64,000 nucleotides of DNA from Arthrobacter sp. EpRS71. Its GTDB lineage: Bacteria; Actinomycetota; Actinomycetes; Actinomycetales; Micrococcaceae. The stretch's first letter is position 1, and each line of letters opens with the position of its first letter. The DNA lies in NCBI RefSeq assembly GCF_001512285.1, contig NZ_LNUV01000001.1:374979-438978 (forward strand). Reading direction: 5' to 3'. The position numbers and the translations under genes were made by a program. Of this stretch, positions 15,024 through 25,587 are shown piece after piece. The notes under the pieces were generated by a model. It was not told the origin of the DNA. It did no database searches and saw nothing but the letters and a program-made list of their open reading frames with translations.

Positions 15024-15316
15024 TGATCCACCAGGCCGCTACAAGGCACTGTGAGGCCCCGCAGCCTGCTGGCCTCGCGGGCGGCGCATTGGACGCCGTC
15101 GAATCAAGTCTCCTCCGGTAGAGAACCCGTGACAATGAAGACTTGGACGGAACTGTGCCGAAAGTCATCCCCGTGACAGCACACTGTTGCTTCCGACGCC
15201 CGTTGTGGCGCACGGACCGTAGTCCTGCAAACGGTTTTTGTCACGAGCTGAGTAATGCTCGGAGAAGCGGGCCTGTTGCAGGCCTGCGGCGTCACTGGGA
15301 GTACGCAAGCAAGAAG
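15024..15316. other. intergenic stretch inside the repeat-flanked segment
   Basis: This lies upstream of the lipoprotein gene and before the right direct repeat. I see no gene, RNA or strong hairpin in it; it presumably carries the lipoprotein promoter. Confidence 0.4.
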
Positions 15317-15524
15317 GGAACACATAGCCCCAGTTCACAGCAAGCGGAGGGACAACCAGCCACGACCCTGAACCCGCTCCCTCACAACCAAACAGGCGAC
15401 CCGCGGCGCCAGGCACATCCCGCGGCCAGTGTCAGAGGGACCTGACCAACCAGAATGTACACACGTTAAAGCAAAAACCCCCTCTGACGAGGGGGTCTTC
15501 CTGTGCCCGAGGTGGGACTCGAAC
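15317..15524. repeat. 208-bp direct repeat, right copy (joined to intact tRNA-Leu)
   Basis: Partner of 13048-13255 with 194 of 208 positions identical by my count. Its right end is the 3' part of the complete tRNA-Leu(CAA) gene, so this copy is probably the original and the left one the derived copy. Confidence 0.85.
15473..15496 (-). terminator. intrinsic terminator of tRNA-Leu
   Basis: On the minus strand ACCCCCTC-GTCA-GAGGGGGT is followed by TTTTGC, 8 bases after the tRNA 3' end. It is a textbook stem and T-run. Confidence 0.9.
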
Positions 15525-15585
15525 CCACACACCTTTCGATACTGCATTTTGAGTGCAGCGCGTCTGCCAATTCCGCCACTCGGGC
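15504..15585 (-). tRNA. tRNA-Leu(CAA)
   Basis: An 82-base cloverleaf: acceptor GCCCGAG/CTCGGGC with discriminator A, anticodon stem CTGCA/TGCAG around CTCAAAA giving anticodon CAA (reads UUG), and T-arm GGGTTCGAGTCCC. CCA is not encoded. A 3' fragment of this gene recurs at 13235-13255 in the left direct repeat. Confidence 0.95.
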
Positions 15586-15773
15586 GCGGATCACCGGGAA
15601 CTCAGCGGCTCCCATTTCTGTGAGCAACGCGATCCGTTCCCAGCACGCGGAATTACTCTACATGGAGATAGGCTATTTCAAAGAATCGGGCGCGCTGGTG
15701 CAACAGAAACACGCAACGCAACCGTCCACACTAAGATGGACATGAACCCGCCGAACCTTTTCAAGGAGATCCC

Positions 15774-16379
15774 GTGACCGAACAGACGGAGTCCACGTCC
15801 ACAGCCCAGCCGGCCCGACGCGTTGTCGTTGCCGAGGATGAGACCCTCATCCGCCTGGACATTATCGAGATTTTGAAGGGCGAGGGGTACGACGTCGTCG
15901 GCGAGGCAGACAACGGCGAGAAAGCTGTGCAGCTGGCCGAGGAACTCAAGCCTGACCTTGTCCTCATGGACGTCAAGATGCCTGTCATGGACGGTATCTC
16001 GGCTGCTGAGAAGATCGTCAAGGCGCGCATTGCACCTGTTGTCCTGCTGACTGCTTTCAGCCAGAAGGAACTGGTGGAGCGCGCACGCGACGCCGGTGCC
16101 ATGGCGTACGTCGTCAAGCCGTTCTCCCCCGCGGACCTGATCCCGGCCATCGAGATCGCACTGTCCCGCCATGAGGAGATCAAGGCACTCGAGAACGAGG
16201 TTTCCGACCTCCAGGAGCAGTTCGCTACGCGCAAGCTTGTAGAGCGCGCCAAGAGCCTTCTGACCACCAAGATGGGCCTGACGGAGCCGGAAGCTTTCCG
16301 CTGGATCCAGAAGACCTCCATGGACCGCCGCCTCAGCATGCGTGAGGTTGCCGAAACCATCATCAACCAGGTCAACTAA
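15774..16379 (+). CDS. pdtaR: PdtaR-like response regulator with ANTAR RNA-binding domain
   Basis: A 201-residue regulator that acts on RNA rather than DNA. The receiver domain (about 15-130) has acidic pair Glu21/Asp22, phospho-acceptor Asp66 in LVLMDVKMP, and Lys near 119 in YVVKPF. The ANTAR domain (about 140-195) contains the helix segment RAKSLLTTKMGLTEPEAFRW, which binds paired hairpins to prevent transcription termination. In mycobacteria the orthologue works with the PdtaS kinase. The start is GTG at 15774 with AAGGAGAT 5 bases before it. It is transcribed alone, opposite to pyruvate kinase. Confidence 0.92.
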   Translation: MTEQTESTSTAQPARRVVVAEDETLIRLDIIEILKGEGYDVVGEADNGEKAVQLAEELKPDLVLMDVKMPVMDGISAAEKIVKARIAPVVLLTAFSQKELVERARDAGAMAYVVKPFSPADLIPAIEIALSRHEEIKALENEVSDLQEQFATRKLVERAKSLLTTKMGLTEPEAFRWIQKTSMDRRLSMREVAETIINQVN

Positions 16380-16392
16380 CACAAAGCAACGC

Positions 16393-16438
16393 ACGACGGC
16401 GGCCGCTCACCTCACACGAGGTGCGCGGCCGCCGTCGT
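16393..16438 (+). terminator. long nested hairpin after pdtaR
   Basis: ACGACGGCGGCCGC pairs perfectly with GCGGCCGCCGTCGT, and a second stem CACCTC/GAGGTG nests inside. It begins 14 bp after the stop. There is no T-run, as is typical of actinobacterial terminators. Confidence 0.8.
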
Positions 16439-16493
16439 ACTCGCCACAAACAGCGCTACTCACCGCATGCAGCGGCACTCACCACGAACAAAC

Positions 16494-16531
16494 GAAAAGC
16501 GGGCCCCGCCGGAAGGCGGGACCCGCTTTTC
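16494..16531. terminator. bidirectional terminator between pdtaR and pyk
   Basis: GAAAAGCGGG with inner CCGCC pairs with GGCGG and CCCGCTTTTC around GGAA. The A-tract and T-tract serve both strands; it lies 13 bp from the pyk stop. Confidence 0.85.
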
Positions 16532-16543
16532 GCAACCTCAGAA

Positions 16544-18034
16544 CTAAGCCTTGGTCTTGGACTTCTTTTCAGGCCACGGGCCAACAGGCTCCTTGCGCGA
16601 CGAGTCCACTGTGGACGAGTCGGCGAGGTCGCCTACCTTGTGCACCTTCAGCGAGTTGGTGGATCCGGCCTGTCCTGGAGGGGAACCGGCTGCGATGACC
16701 ACCAGGTCACCTTCGTCCACGAGCTGCATGTCCAGAAGGCTGCGGTCAACCTGTGCGGTCATTTCGTCGGTGTGGCCCACGGTGGGGACCAGTACCGGCT
16801 GGATGCCCCAGGTGAGGGCGAGCTGGTTCCAGACGTGCTCCACCGGGGTGAAGGCGAAGACGGGCTTGACGGGGCGCAGACGCGAGAGGCGTCGTGCCGA
16901 GTCACCGGACTGGGTGAAAGTACAGATGTACTTCGCGTCCAGCTGGTCGGCGATTTCGACGGCGGCGCGGGTGATGGCGCCACCACGGGTCTTGGGCTTG
17001 GTGCCCAGCGGGGGTACGCGCTCAAGGCCGTGTACTTCGGTGGATTCGATGATCCGGGCCATGACTTTGACGGTCTCGATGGGGTACTGGCCCACGGAGG
17101 TTTCACCGGAGAGCATCACTGCGTCGGCGCCGTCGAGAACTGCGTTGGCGCAGTCGGAAGCCTCGGCGCGCGTCGGACGCGGGTTGTCGATCATGGATTC
17201 GAGGACCTGGGTGGCCACGATGACCGGCTTGGCCCAACGGCGTGCCAGTTCGATGGCACGCTTCTGGACGATCGGCACCTCTTCGAGCGGCAGTTCCACA
17301 CCGAGGTCGCCACGGGCAACCATGATGGCATCGAAGGCGTCGATGATTTCGTGGAGCTGCTCCACTGCCTGCGGCTTTTCGATCTTGGCGATCACCGGCA
17401 CGCGGCGACCTTCTTCGTCCATGATCTCGTGGACGCGCTTGATGTCCGAAGCATCGCGGACGAACGAGAGGGCGATCAGGTCAGCCCCACGCTTGAGGGC
17501 CCAACGGAGATCGTCCTCGTCCTTTTCGCTCAAGGCGGGGACGTTGACGGCAACACCGGGAAGGTTGATGCCCTTGTTGTTGGAGACCTTGCCGCCAACA
17601 GTCACCGTGGCTACAACTTTGACGTCGTCAACCTCGATGGCGCGAAGGGCAACCTTGCCGTCGTCAATGAGCAGGGCATCGCCAACGTTGACGTCCTCGG
17701 TGAGGCTCTTGAGCGTGGTGGAGCAGATGTCCTTGGTGCCGGGGACGTCTTCGGTGGTGATGGTGAAGGTGTCGCCGACAGCCAACTCGTGGGGTCCGTC
17801 AACAAAACGGCCAAGACGGATTTTGGGTCCCTGGAGGTCGGCCATGATGGCCACAGGCTTGCCGAGCTGGGCGGCTGCCTTGCGGACGTTTTCGTAGGTG
17901 ATGTCATGCACGGAGTAGTCGCCGTGGCTCATGTTCATGCGAGCAACGTCGACGCCGGCCTCCAACACCGCGAGGGTGTTCTCGAAGCTGGAGATAGCCG
18001 GGCCGAAAGTTGCCACAATTTTCGCGCGTCTCAT
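16544..18034 (-). CDS. pyk: pyruvate kinase
   Basis: Glycolytic enzyme that converts phosphoenolpyruvate and ADP to pyruvate and ATP; 496 residues, typical length. The N-terminal barrel strand RRAKIVATFGPA is followed by VARMNMSHGD (substrate and Arg/Asn site), MADLQGPKIRLG, and the signature IMVARGDLGVELPLEEVP. Then come QVLESMIDNPRPTRAEASDCANAV and the C-terminal allosteric domain with FTQSGDSARRLSRLRP. The N-terminus fits at ATG 18034. It is convergent with the PdtaR-like regulator and 54 bp after gltD, so it may partly share the glt transcript or have its own promoter near 18035-18088. Confidence 0.97.
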   Translation of the reverse strand: MRRAKIVATFGPAISSFENTLAVLEAGVDVARMNMSHGDYSVHDITYENVRKAAAQLGKPVAIMADLQGPKIRLGRFVDGPHELAVGDTFTITTEDVPGTKDICSTTLKSLTEDVNVGDALLIDDGKVALRAIEVDDVKVVATVTVGGKVSNNKGINLPGVAVNVPALSEKDEDDLRWALKRGADLIALSFVRDASDIKRVHEIMDEEGRRVPVIAKIEKPQAVEQLHEIIDAFDAIMVARGDLGVELPLEEVPIVQKRAIELARRWAKPVIVATQVLESMIDNPRPTRAEASDCANAVLDGADAVMLSGETSVGQYPIETVKVMARIIESTEVHGLERVPPLGTKPKTRGGAITRAAVEIADQLDAKYICTFTQSGDSARRLSRLRPVKPVFAFTPVEHVWNQLALTWGIQPVLVPTVGHTDEMTAQVDRSLLDMQLVDEGDLVVIAAGSPPGQAGSTNSLKVHKVGDLADSSTVDSSRKEPVGPWPEKKSKTKA

Positions 18035-18088
18035 ATACCTACCCTAAGTAGTCATGCTGATTGAGTAAAAGAAGTGTTCCTGCCGGCG

Positions 18089-19546
18089 CTATAAGACCGC
18101 TATCGCCCGGTCGGTGGGGGCGACCGGTGCCGGGAGGATGGTGCTTCCCATCAGGAACCTGTCCACTGCAGCCGCGCACGCACGGCCTTCCGCAATGGCC
18201 CACACAATCAGTGACTGGCCACGTCCGGCATCACCGGCAACGAACACTCCCTCAGTGTTCGTCATGTAGTAGCCGTCGCGGGCAACGTTGCCCCGACCGT
18301 CGAATTCTGCACTGACCTGCTCTGTGATACCTGCCGGCTCAGCACCGGTAAAGCCAAGGCTCAAGAACACAAGGTCAGCTGGAATGATTCGTTCTGTACC
18401 GGCCTTGGGCAGGCGTTTGCCGTCCACGAACTCGGTTTCAGCAACTTTGACGCCGGTGAGCTTGCCGTTTTCTCCAACGAACTCAACGGTTGATGCAAGG
18501 TAGGTACGCTCGCCGCCTTCTTCGTGGGCGCTGGCGACCTCGAACAGGGTGGGGAACGTGGGCCACGGCTGGTGGGTGGCACGCTCGGCGGGCGGCTGCT
18601 TGCCGATCGCGAGAGTGGTCACCGACGCAGCCTGGTGGCGGTGGGCGGTGCCGATGCAATCGGCACCGGTGTCGCCACCACCGAGGATGACAACGTGCTT
18701 GCCGCGGGCATCGATGTGGTTTTCGGGGTTCTCCCCCGCCACCATACGGTTCGAAGGAACCAGGTAATCCATGGCGAAGTGGACACCCTCAAGGTCACGG
18801 CCCGGAATGGGCAGGTCACGCGGCACGGTGGCGCCCGTGGCCACAACAACGGCGTCGTAACGGCGGCGCAGCTGCTCCCACGTGACATCCGTACCCACAG
18901 CGACGCCGGTCCGGAAGCGGGTGCCTTCGGCCTTCATCTGCTCCAGGCGGCGGTCAACTTGTTCCTTCTCCATTTTAAAGTCGGGGATGCCGTAGCGGAG
19001 AAGGCCGCCGATCTTGTCGTCTCGCTCGTACACGGCAACAGTGTGGCCCACACGGGTCAGCTGTTGTGCCACGGCAAGGCCTGCGGGACCGGAACCGACC
19101 ACAGCCACCGTCTTGCCGGTGAGGCGCGTCGGCGGAAGGGGCTGGACCCAGTCGTTGTCGAAGGCCTGATCGATGATCGAAACCTCAACCTGCTTGATGG
19201 TCACCGCAGGCTGGTTGATGCCCAGCACACAGGACGCTTCGCAGGGAGCAGGGCACAGGCGGCCGGTGAACTCCGGGAAGTTGTTCGTAGCGTGAAGGCG
19301 CTCAATCGCTTCTTCACCCTTGTCCCGCCACACGAGGTCGTTCCACTCGGGAATGAGGTTGCCCAGCGGGCAGCCCTGGTGGCAGAACGGAACACCGCAG
19401 TCCATGCAGCGGCCGGCCTGGCTCTTCAGGACGCCCTTTTCCTGGGCTTCGTACACTTCTTTCCAGTCCATGATGCGGACGGGAACGGGACGGCGTGGCT
19501 GCGTTTCGCGCTGCCGGACTTTCAGAAATCCGCGTGGATCAGCCAC
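18089..19546 (-). CDS. gltD: glutamate synthase (NADPH) small subunit
   Basis: The beta subunit (485 residues) passes electrons from NADPH through FAD and iron-sulfur centres to the large subunit for glutamate synthesis. Two cysteine clusters, [13 protein letters not shown] and CPAPCEASC, bind 4Fe-4S centres. The FAD motif is [15 protein letters not shown] and the NADPH-site motif is [13 protein letters not shown]. The C-terminal [18 protein letters not shown] closes the flavin site. The ATG at 19546 overlaps the end of gltB by 8 bp, so the two subunits are translationally coupled and made in matched amounts. Confidence 0.97.
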   Translation of the reverse strand: MADPRGFLKVRQRETQPRRPVPVRIMDWKEVYEAQEKGVLKSQAGRCMDCGVPFCHQGCPLGNLIPEWNDLVWRDKGEEAIERLHATNNFPEFTGRLCPAPCEASCVLGINQPAVTIKQVEVSIIDQAFDNDWVQPLPPTRLTGKTVAVVGSGPAGLAVAQQLTRVGHTVAVYERDDKIGGLLRYGIPDFKMEKEQVDRRLEQMKAEGTRFRTGVAVGTDVTWEQLRRRYDAVVVATGATVPRDLPIPGRDLEGVHFAMDYLVPSNRMVAGENPENHIDARGKHVVILGGGDTGADCIGTAHRHQAASVTTLAIGKQPPAERATHQPWPTFPTLFEVASAHEEGGERTYLASTVEFVGENGKLTGVKVAETEFVDGKRLPKAGTERIIPADLVFLSLGFTGAEPAGITEQVSAEFDGRGNVARDGYYMTNTEGVFVAGDAGRGQSLIVWAIAEGRACAAAVDRFLMGSTILPAPVAPTDRAIAVL

Positions 19547-22500
19547 CGGTTACCTCCAGGATTCGAGACCATACTTCTTCGCCATCGGGGTCAAGGCCCT
19601 CTTCGATGGCGTCGAGACGGGTTTGCAGGACTGCGGCGTAATCGCGCGGCAGCACTTTGGTGATGCGGGCGGCGGTGTCGTCGAAGTTCTCGAGCAGACG
19701 GCCCGCCAGGACGGATTCGGTTTCCTCAACATGCTTGGTGAGCAGGCCGTGAACAATGTCGCGGTCCTCGGCGTGGAGCTCCAGGAGCTGGAGTTCACCG
19801 GTATCAAGGGCCATCTTGTTGACGCGCTCAGGCTGCAGGTCCAGCACGTATGCGGTTCCACCGGACATGCCGGCACCGAAGTTGCGGCCGGTGCGGCCGA
19901 TGATCAGCGTCTGGCCACCGGTCATGTACTCGCACCCGTGATCGCCAATACCTTCGACGACGGCGGTGGCACCGGAGTTGCGCACCAGGAACCGTTCGCC
20001 AACTTGTCCACGAAGGAACATTTCACCGCTGGTGGCGCCGTAACCAATGACGTTGCCGGCAATGACGTTGCGTTCCGCCTGGAACACGTTGGTGCGGTCC
20101 GGGCGGACGATGATGCGACCACCGGACAAACCCTTACCGACGTAGTCGTTGGAGTCGCCAAACATGCGCAGCGTGATGCCGGCAGGCAGGAACGCGCCGA
20201 GGGACTGGCCCGCGGTGCCATTGAGCGTGACGTCGATCGTGTCAGTGGCCAGGACATCAATGCCGAACGTTTTGGTCACCACGTGGCCCAGCATGGTACC
20301 CACGGAACGGTCCGTGTTGATGACGTCCAGGGTGATCTTGACCGGCATGCGGTCGCTGAGCGCTTCCTGGGCCATGGTGATCAGCCGCTGGTCAAAGTGC
20401 TTGTCCAGCTCGTGGTTCTGGCCGGTCATGTTGCGCAGCGGCACGTCGTCGTCGAACTCCAGCCCGTGCAGGATGGGGTCCAGATCCAGGCCTTCGGCCT
20501 TCCAGTGGTTGATCGCTTCGCGGGTGTCCAGAACCTCGGCGTGGCCGATTGCCTCTTCCAGGCTGCGGAAACCGAGCTCGGCGAGGATTTCCCGGACTTC
20601 TTCTGCGAGGAACTCGAAGAAGTTGACCACGAACTCGGGCTTGCCGTTGAACCGGGAGCGAAGCTCTGGGTTTTGCGTGGCAACACCGACGGGGCAGGTG
20701 TCAAGGTGGCAGACGCGCATCATGATGCAGCCGGAGACAACCAGCGGAGCAGTCGCGAAGCCGTACTCTTCGCCACCCAAAAGGGCGGCAATGACAACGT
20801 CGCGGCCGGTCTTGAGCTGGCCATCCACCTGAACCACCACACGGTCACGGAGACCGTTGAGCATCAGGGTCTGCTGGGTCTCGGCGAGGCCAAGTTCCCA
20901 CGGCACACCCGCGTGCTTGAGCGAGTTCAGCGGCGAGGCGCCGGTACCGCCGTCGTGACCTGAAACAAGTACGACGTCGGCCTTCGCCTTGGTGACGCCG
21001 GACGCCACCGTGCCGATCCCGACTTCCGAAACCAGCTTTACGTGGACTCGTGCCGAAGGGTTGGCGCGCTTGGCATCGTAGATGAGTTGCGCGAGGTCTT
21101 CGATCGAGTAGATGTCGTGGTGCGGGGGCGGGGAAATGAGTCCGACGCCCGGTGTTGAGTGACGCGTCCGGGCTACCCAGGGGTAGACCTTCTGGGCCAT
21201 CAGCTGGCCGCCTTCGCCGGGCTTGGCACCCTGGGCCATCTTGATCTGGATGTCATCGGCGTTGGTCAGGTACAAGCTGGTGACACCGAAGCGGCCGGAA
21301 GCGATCTGCTTGATGGCAGAACGGCGCTCCGGATCCAGCAGGCGGTCAACGTCCTCGCCACCCTCACCGGTGTTGGACTTGGCGCCCAAACGGTTCATGG
21401 CGATCGCGAGGGTCTCGTGGGCTTCCTTGGAAATGGAGCCGTAACTCATGGCGCCCGTGGAGAAACGCTTGACGATGCTGGAAACGGGTTCCACTTCTTC
21501 GAGCGGAACGGCCGGACGGACACCGTCCTTGAACTTGAGGAGCCCACGCAGGGTCATCAGGTTCTCGGACTGATCGTCAATGCCCTTGGTGTAGGACTTG
21601 AAGATGTCGTACCGGCGTTCGCGGGTGGCGTGCTGAAGGCGGAAAACCGTCTCCGGGTTGAAGAGGTGCGGTTCGCCGTCGCGGCGCCACTGGTACTCGC
21701 CGCCGCCAAGCAGCGGCTGGTGCGGGTGCTCGATGCCGCCTTCCGGGTACGCCATCTGGTGACGTGCCGAAACTTCGGCTGCGATGACGTCCAGGCCGAC
21801 GCCGCCCAGCTGGGAGTGCGTGCCGGAGAAGAATTCATCCACGAGTTCCTGGGACAGGCCCAGGGCTTCGAAGGTCTGGGCGCCTGTGTAGGAAGCCACA
21901 GTGGAGATGCCCATCTTGGACATGATCTTCAGGACACCCTTGCCGAGGCCCTTGATGAGGTTGTAGACGCCGTCTTCGGCAGTGACGCCTGTGACGTCTC
22001 CGTTGGAGATCAGCTGTTCCACCGATTCCATGGCCAGGTACGGGTTGACTGCAGATGCACCGTAACCGATGAGTACCGCCACGTGGTGCGTCTCGCGGAC
22101 ATCGCCGGCCTCAACCACCAGGGCGGTCTTGGTCCGGTTGGCACTGCGGAGCAGATGGTGGTGAACGGCGCTGACCAGCAGGAGCGAAGGAATCGGAGCC
22201 CACTGCGCGTTGGAGTCACGGTCGGACAGCACAACGTACTGCACACCGCGGTTGATCGCACCGGAGACCTGCTCGCAGATCTCCGTCAGCCGTGCACGAA
22301 GTGCGGCTTCCCCACCCTCGGGGCGGTAAAGGCCGCGGACCTTCATGGCGATGCGATCGCCGTCGGGGGTTTCGATGTTCGCGATCTTGGCGAGCTGATC
22401 GTTGTTGATCACCGGGAACGGCAGGGAGATCTGCGGCTGGCGGACCTGCTTGCCATCCAACAGGTTGCCGTTGGGACCAATGGCGCACTTCAGCGAGGTA

Positions 22501-24152
22501 ACCAACTCTTCGCGGATGGCGTCCAGCGGCGGGTTGGTGACCTGGGCGAAAGACTGCACAAAGTAGTCGAACAACAAGCGCGGTCGCTTGGACAGCACTG
22601 CAACCGGAGTGTCTGAACCCATGGCACCCAAAGGCTCTGCACCGGTACGGGACATCGGCCCAAGCAGGATCTTCAGTTCTTCGGTGGTGTAGCCGAAGGT
22701 CCGCTGACGAATGTTCACCGATGCTGCGGTGTGAACCACATGCTCGCGCTCGGGCAGCTCATTGATGTCGATCAGGTTGTCCTTGAGCCATTCGGCCCAG
22801 GGGTTGGCAGCAGCCACCTCGGCCTTGACCTCGGCGTCGTCAATGATGCGGCCCGCTTCGGTGTCCACCAGGAACATCTTGCCCGGGGCAACGCGGCCTT
22901 TCTTGACCACGTTGGAAGGCTCAACCTCGATCACGCCAACTTCGGAGGCGAAGATGATGAGGCCGTCTTCGGTGATCCAGTAACGTCCCGGCCGCAGGCC
23001 ATTGCGGTCCAGGGTGGCGCCAACGAGGCTGCCGTCGGTGAAGGAGACAGCCGCAGGCCCATCCCACGGCTCCATGAGCAGGGAGTGGTACTCGTAGAAC
23101 GCACGGCGTGCGGGATCCATGGTGGCGTGGTTCTCCCACGCTTCCGGGATCATCATCATGATGGAGTGCGTGATGGGGCGGCCGGACAGCCAGAGGAGCT
23201 CGGCTACTTCGTCGAAGGACGCCGAGTCCGAGGCACCGGGGGTACAGATCGGGTACAGCTCCTCGGGGACTGAGCCCAGCAGCGGGCTGGCCAGCTGCGA
23301 CTGGCGGGCACGCATCCAGTTGCGGTTGCCCTTGACCGTGTTGATCTCACCGTTGTGGGCGATGGTGCGGAAAGGCTGTGCCAACGGCCACGACGGGAAC
23401 GTGTTGGTGGAGAAGCGCGAGTGGACGATTGCGAGCTTCGTCTTGAAGCGCTTGTCCGAGAGGTCCGGGTAAAACGGCTCCAACTGGGCGGTGGTCAGCA
23501 TGCCCTTGTACACAATGGTGCGCGAGGACAGCGACGGGAAGTACACGCCGAACTTGTTCTGGGCACGCTTGCGGATACGCCATGCACGGGAGTCCAGCTC
23601 GTTGGACTCCAGCTGCTCACCGCTGGCGGAGGCGAAGAACGGCTGGGAGAAGTACGGCATGCAGGCCCGCGCCATGGCACCTACGAGGTCTGCGACCACG
23701 GGAACTTCACGCCAGCCGAGAACCGTCAGGCCCTCGTCAGCTGCAAGCGCTTCAATGCCGGCCTTTGCCGTCTCGGCTTCGCGGGATTCAGCGGGAAGGA
23801 AGGCAGTGCCCACCACATACTGGCCCGGGGCAGGCAGTTCGAATTCAGTGACGGCCCGGAAGAACTCGTCCGGAACCTGCATGAGCAGGCCCGCACCGTC
23901 GCCGGTACCTTCATCGGCGCCCACGGCGCCGCGGTGTTCGAGATTGCGGAGAGCAGTCAGAGCCGCTTCCACGATGTCGTATCCCGGTTCCCCGCGAAGC
24001 GTGGCAATAATAGCCAGGCCGCAGGCGTCCTTCTCCTTGTCAGGGTTGTAAAGACCCTGAGCCTCCGGGAGCGCGGCAAAGCGCTTGAACGGAGACATGG
24101 CACCCTGAGGTTCGATATTTTCGGACCAACCGGGGTTATGAAGATGGGTCAT
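19539..24152 (-). CDS. gltB: glutamate synthase large subunit
   Basis: The alpha subunit, 1537 residues, transfers the glutamine amide nitrogen to 2-oxoglutarate. The class II amidotransferase domain starts at catalytic Cys44 (DACGLAII) after removal of a 43-residue leader. A central domain and the FMN-binding synthase barrel follow ([33 protein letters not shown]). The 3Fe-4S motif is C-x5-C-x4-C in [12 protein letters not shown]. The C-terminal beta-helix has repeated GxxxG turns. I chose ATG 24152 (MTHLHNPGW) because the leader length then fits; an in-frame ATG 18 codons upstream is less likely. It heads the gltBD operon, and its promoter lies in the 259-bp gap before lgt. Confidence 0.96.
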   Translation of the reverse strand: MTHLHNPGWSENIEPQGAMSPFKRFAALPEAQGLYNPDKEKDACGLAIIATLRGEPGYDIVEAALTALRNLEHRGAVGADEGTGDGAGLLMQVPDEFFRAVTEFELPAPGQYVVGTAFLPAESREAETAKAGIEALAADEGLTVLGWREVPVVADLVGAMARACMPYFSQPFFASASGEQLESNELDSRAWRIRKRAQNKFGVYFPSLSSRTIVYKGMLTTAQLEPFYPDLSDKRFKTKLAIVHSRFSTNTFPSWPLAQPFRTIAHNGEINTVKGNRNWMRARQSQLASPLLGSVPEELYPICTPGASDSASFDEVAELLWLSGRPITHSIMMMIPEAWENHATMDPARRAFYEYHSLLMEPWDGPAAVSFTDGSLVGATLDRNGLRPGRYWITEDGLIIFASEVGVIEVEPSNVVKKGRVAPGKMFLVDTEAGRIIDDAEVKAEVAAANPWAEWLKDNLIDINELPEREHVVHTAASVNIRQRTFGYTTEELKILLGPMSRTGAEPLGAMGSDTPVAVLSKRPRLLFDYFVQSFAQVTNPPLDAIREELVTSLKCAIGPNGNLLDGKQVRQPQISLPFPVINNDQLAKIANIETPDGDRIAMKVRGLYRPEGGEAALRARLTEICEQVSGAINRGVQYVVLSDRDSNAQWAPIPSLLLVSAVHHHLLRSANRTKTALVVEAGDVRETHHVAVLIGYGASAVNPYLAMESVEQLISNGDVTGVTAEDGVYNLIKGLGKGVLKIMSKMGISTVASYTGAQTFEALGLSQELVDEFFSGTHSQLGGVGLDVIAAEVSARHQMAYPEGGIEHPHQPLLGGGEYQWRRDGEPHLFNPETVFRLQHATRERRYDIFKSYTKGIDDQSENLMTLRGLLKFKDGVRPAVPLEEVEPVSSIVKRFSTGAMSYGSISKEAHETLAIAMNRLGAKSNTGEGGEDVDRLLDPERRSAIKQIASGRFGVTSLYLTNADDIQIKMAQGAKPGEGGQLMAQKVYPWVARTRHSTPGVGLISPPPHHDIYSIEDLAQLIYDAKRANPSARVHVKLVSEVGIGTVASGVTKAKADVVLVSGHDGGTGASPLNSLKHAGVPWELGLAETQQTLMLNGLRDRVVVQVDGQLKTGRDVVIAALLGGEEYGFATAPLVVSGCIMMRVCHLDTCPVGVATQNPELRSRFNGKPEFVVNFFEFLAEEVREILAELGFRSLEEAIGHAEVLDTREAINHWKAEGLDLDPILHGLEFDDDVPLRNMTGQNHELDKHFDQRLITMAQEALSDRMPVKITLDVINTDRSVGTMLGHVVTKTFGIDVLATDTIDVTLNGTAGQSLGAFLPAGITLRMFGDSNDYVGKGLSGGRIIVRPDRTNVFQAERNVIAGNVIGYGATSGEMFLRGQVGERFLVRNSGATAVVEGIGDHGCEYMTGGQTLIIGRTGRNFGAGMSGGTAYVLDLQPERVNKMALDTGELQLLELHAEDRDIVHGLLTKHVEETESVLAGRLLENFDDTAARITKVLPRDYAAVLQTRLDAIEEGLDPDGEEVWSRILEVTGG

Positions 24153-24411
24153 GGGAGACGTCCTTCCTCGAGATCGTGCGTATGGAAGGGACAACGTTGG
24201 CCCCACCTTGCCTGCCCTGTGACGGGCACAACAAAGCGCTAGTACTTGGAATTGTAGGCCAGCCGATCCAGCGCAACGAACAGTTACGCAGACCTCTGGC
24301 CCCGGCTTGACCAGTGAACATCGGTATGCTGCGATCCGGTTTCCGGGGTGCCACGACGCTGTGGACTGGGCCCTACGAGCGGTGACTCTGTTGCCCCTTT
24401 ACCGAACGCGA

Positions 24412-25566
24412 CTACTTGGTGTCGTCTGCCTTCGGTGTGGATTCGGGGGCCTTCCTTGCGGCAGGTTCGGCAGATGTGGAATCCGTAGATGACACGCTGT
24501 CCTTCTCCGGCTTCCCTGCTGTTACCCGCGGCTCGTCAACGTGGCCCGAATCGCTTTGGTTATCAGGGAGATTACCACGCGAACCAGCATCTGAGACAGA
24601 TGCGTCCACATCATGACTGGTGACGCTGGTCACCGAAGCAGGCACTTTTTCCTTGGTTTCCTCCGGCTCGCGCCCCGCCAAATAAGGGGTGTCAGGGACC
24701 GGGCGACCCTTCATGCCAAGGAGGAAGAAGACAACCAGCGCGGCAATGAAGACAAAGATGCTGGTCCACACATTGAGCCTGGTGGTGATGCCAAACAGGT
24801 TGATCTGTTCGGCATCATCGATGCGCAGGGCCTCAATCCATACACGGCCCAAGGTGTAGTACACGGCGTAGAGCCAGAAGAGCCGGCCCCAGCGGAAGTT
24901 GAACTTCTTGTCCAGCAGCAAGAGGATGGCCACGCCTGCAAGGTTCCACAGCATTTCGTAGAGGAACGTGGGGTGGAAGAGAGTGCCAGCAGCCATGTCC
25001 GGCGGGAAGTTCGCGTTGGCAGGATCAATCTCCAGCCCCCATGGCAGGGTGGTGGGCGCGCCAAACAGTTCCTGGTTGAACCAGTTCCCCAGACGGCCGA
25101 TTGCCTGGGCCAGCAGGAGCCCGGGGGCAGCTGCGTCCAGGAAGGCTGTCAGCTTCAAGCCGGCACGGCGGCAACCGATCCACGCGCCCACAGCGCCGAG
25201 GATCACCGCACCCCAGATGCCAAGCCCACCTCGCTGGATCTGCGGAATCAGCGAGAGGTCCCCTGTGCCGTCAAAACCCGGACCGAAGTACGCATCCGGA
25301 GAAGAGAACACGTGGTAGAGACGGCCACCGATGATGCCGAAGGGAATCGCCCAAATGGCAATATCCCACAGGCTGCCTTCAGGCGCGCCGCGGCGCTTCC
25401 AACGTGCCGAGGTCAGCCACAGGCCAACAATGATGCCCGCCAGGATGCAGAGGGCGTAGGCATGAATGCGTAACGTCCCCCACGGCAGCGGAATGTCGAA
25501 ACCGGACCACGACGGGCTCGGGATACTCAAGGGGACCATTGCCGCAGCGTGGAGGACGGTCTGCAT
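24412..25566 (-). CDS. lgt: prolipoprotein diacylglyceryl transferase
   Basis: Membrane enzyme that moves diacylglycerol from phosphatidylglycerol to the lipobox cysteine of prolipoproteins. At 384 residues it is longer than the usual 280-300 because of an acidic Ser/Glu/Lys-rich cytoplasmic tail of about 85 residues, as in other actinobacteria. The seven-helix core shows HAYALCILAG, GGRLYHV, the signature GRLGNWFNQELFGAPT, and HPTFLYEMLWNL. It is the last gene of the hisI-trp transcript, 21 bp after trpA. It would act on the lipoprotein at 14235-15023, among others. Confidence 0.95.
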   Translation of the reverse strand: MQTVLHAAAMVPLSIPSPSWSGFDIPLPWGTLRIHAYALCILAGIIVGLWLTSARWKRRGAPEGSLWDIAIWAIPFGIIGGRLYHVFSSPDAYFGPGFDGTGDLSLIPQIQRGGLGIWGAVILGAVGAWIGCRRAGLKLTAFLDAAAPGLLLAQAIGRLGNWFNQELFGAPTTLPWGLEIDPANANFPPDMAAGTLFHPTFLYEMLWNLAGVAILLLLDKKFNFRWGRLFWLYAVYYTLGRVWIEALRIDDAEQINLFGITTRLNVWTSIFVFIAALVVFFLLGMKGRPVPDTPYLAGREPEETKEKVPASVTSVTSHDVDASVSDAGSRGNLPDNQSDSGHVDEPRVTAGKPEKDSVSSTDSTSAEPAARKAPESTPKADDTK

Positions 25567-25587
25567 TCGCTTCGCTGTTTCCTTTTC

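Noticed and set aside
16421..18064. Long open frame on the plus strand opposite pyruvate kinase, with similar long frames opposite gltB and gltD
   Set aside because: GC-rich antisense shadow of pyk. No homology, no ribosome site, and pyk motifs are intact on the minus strand.
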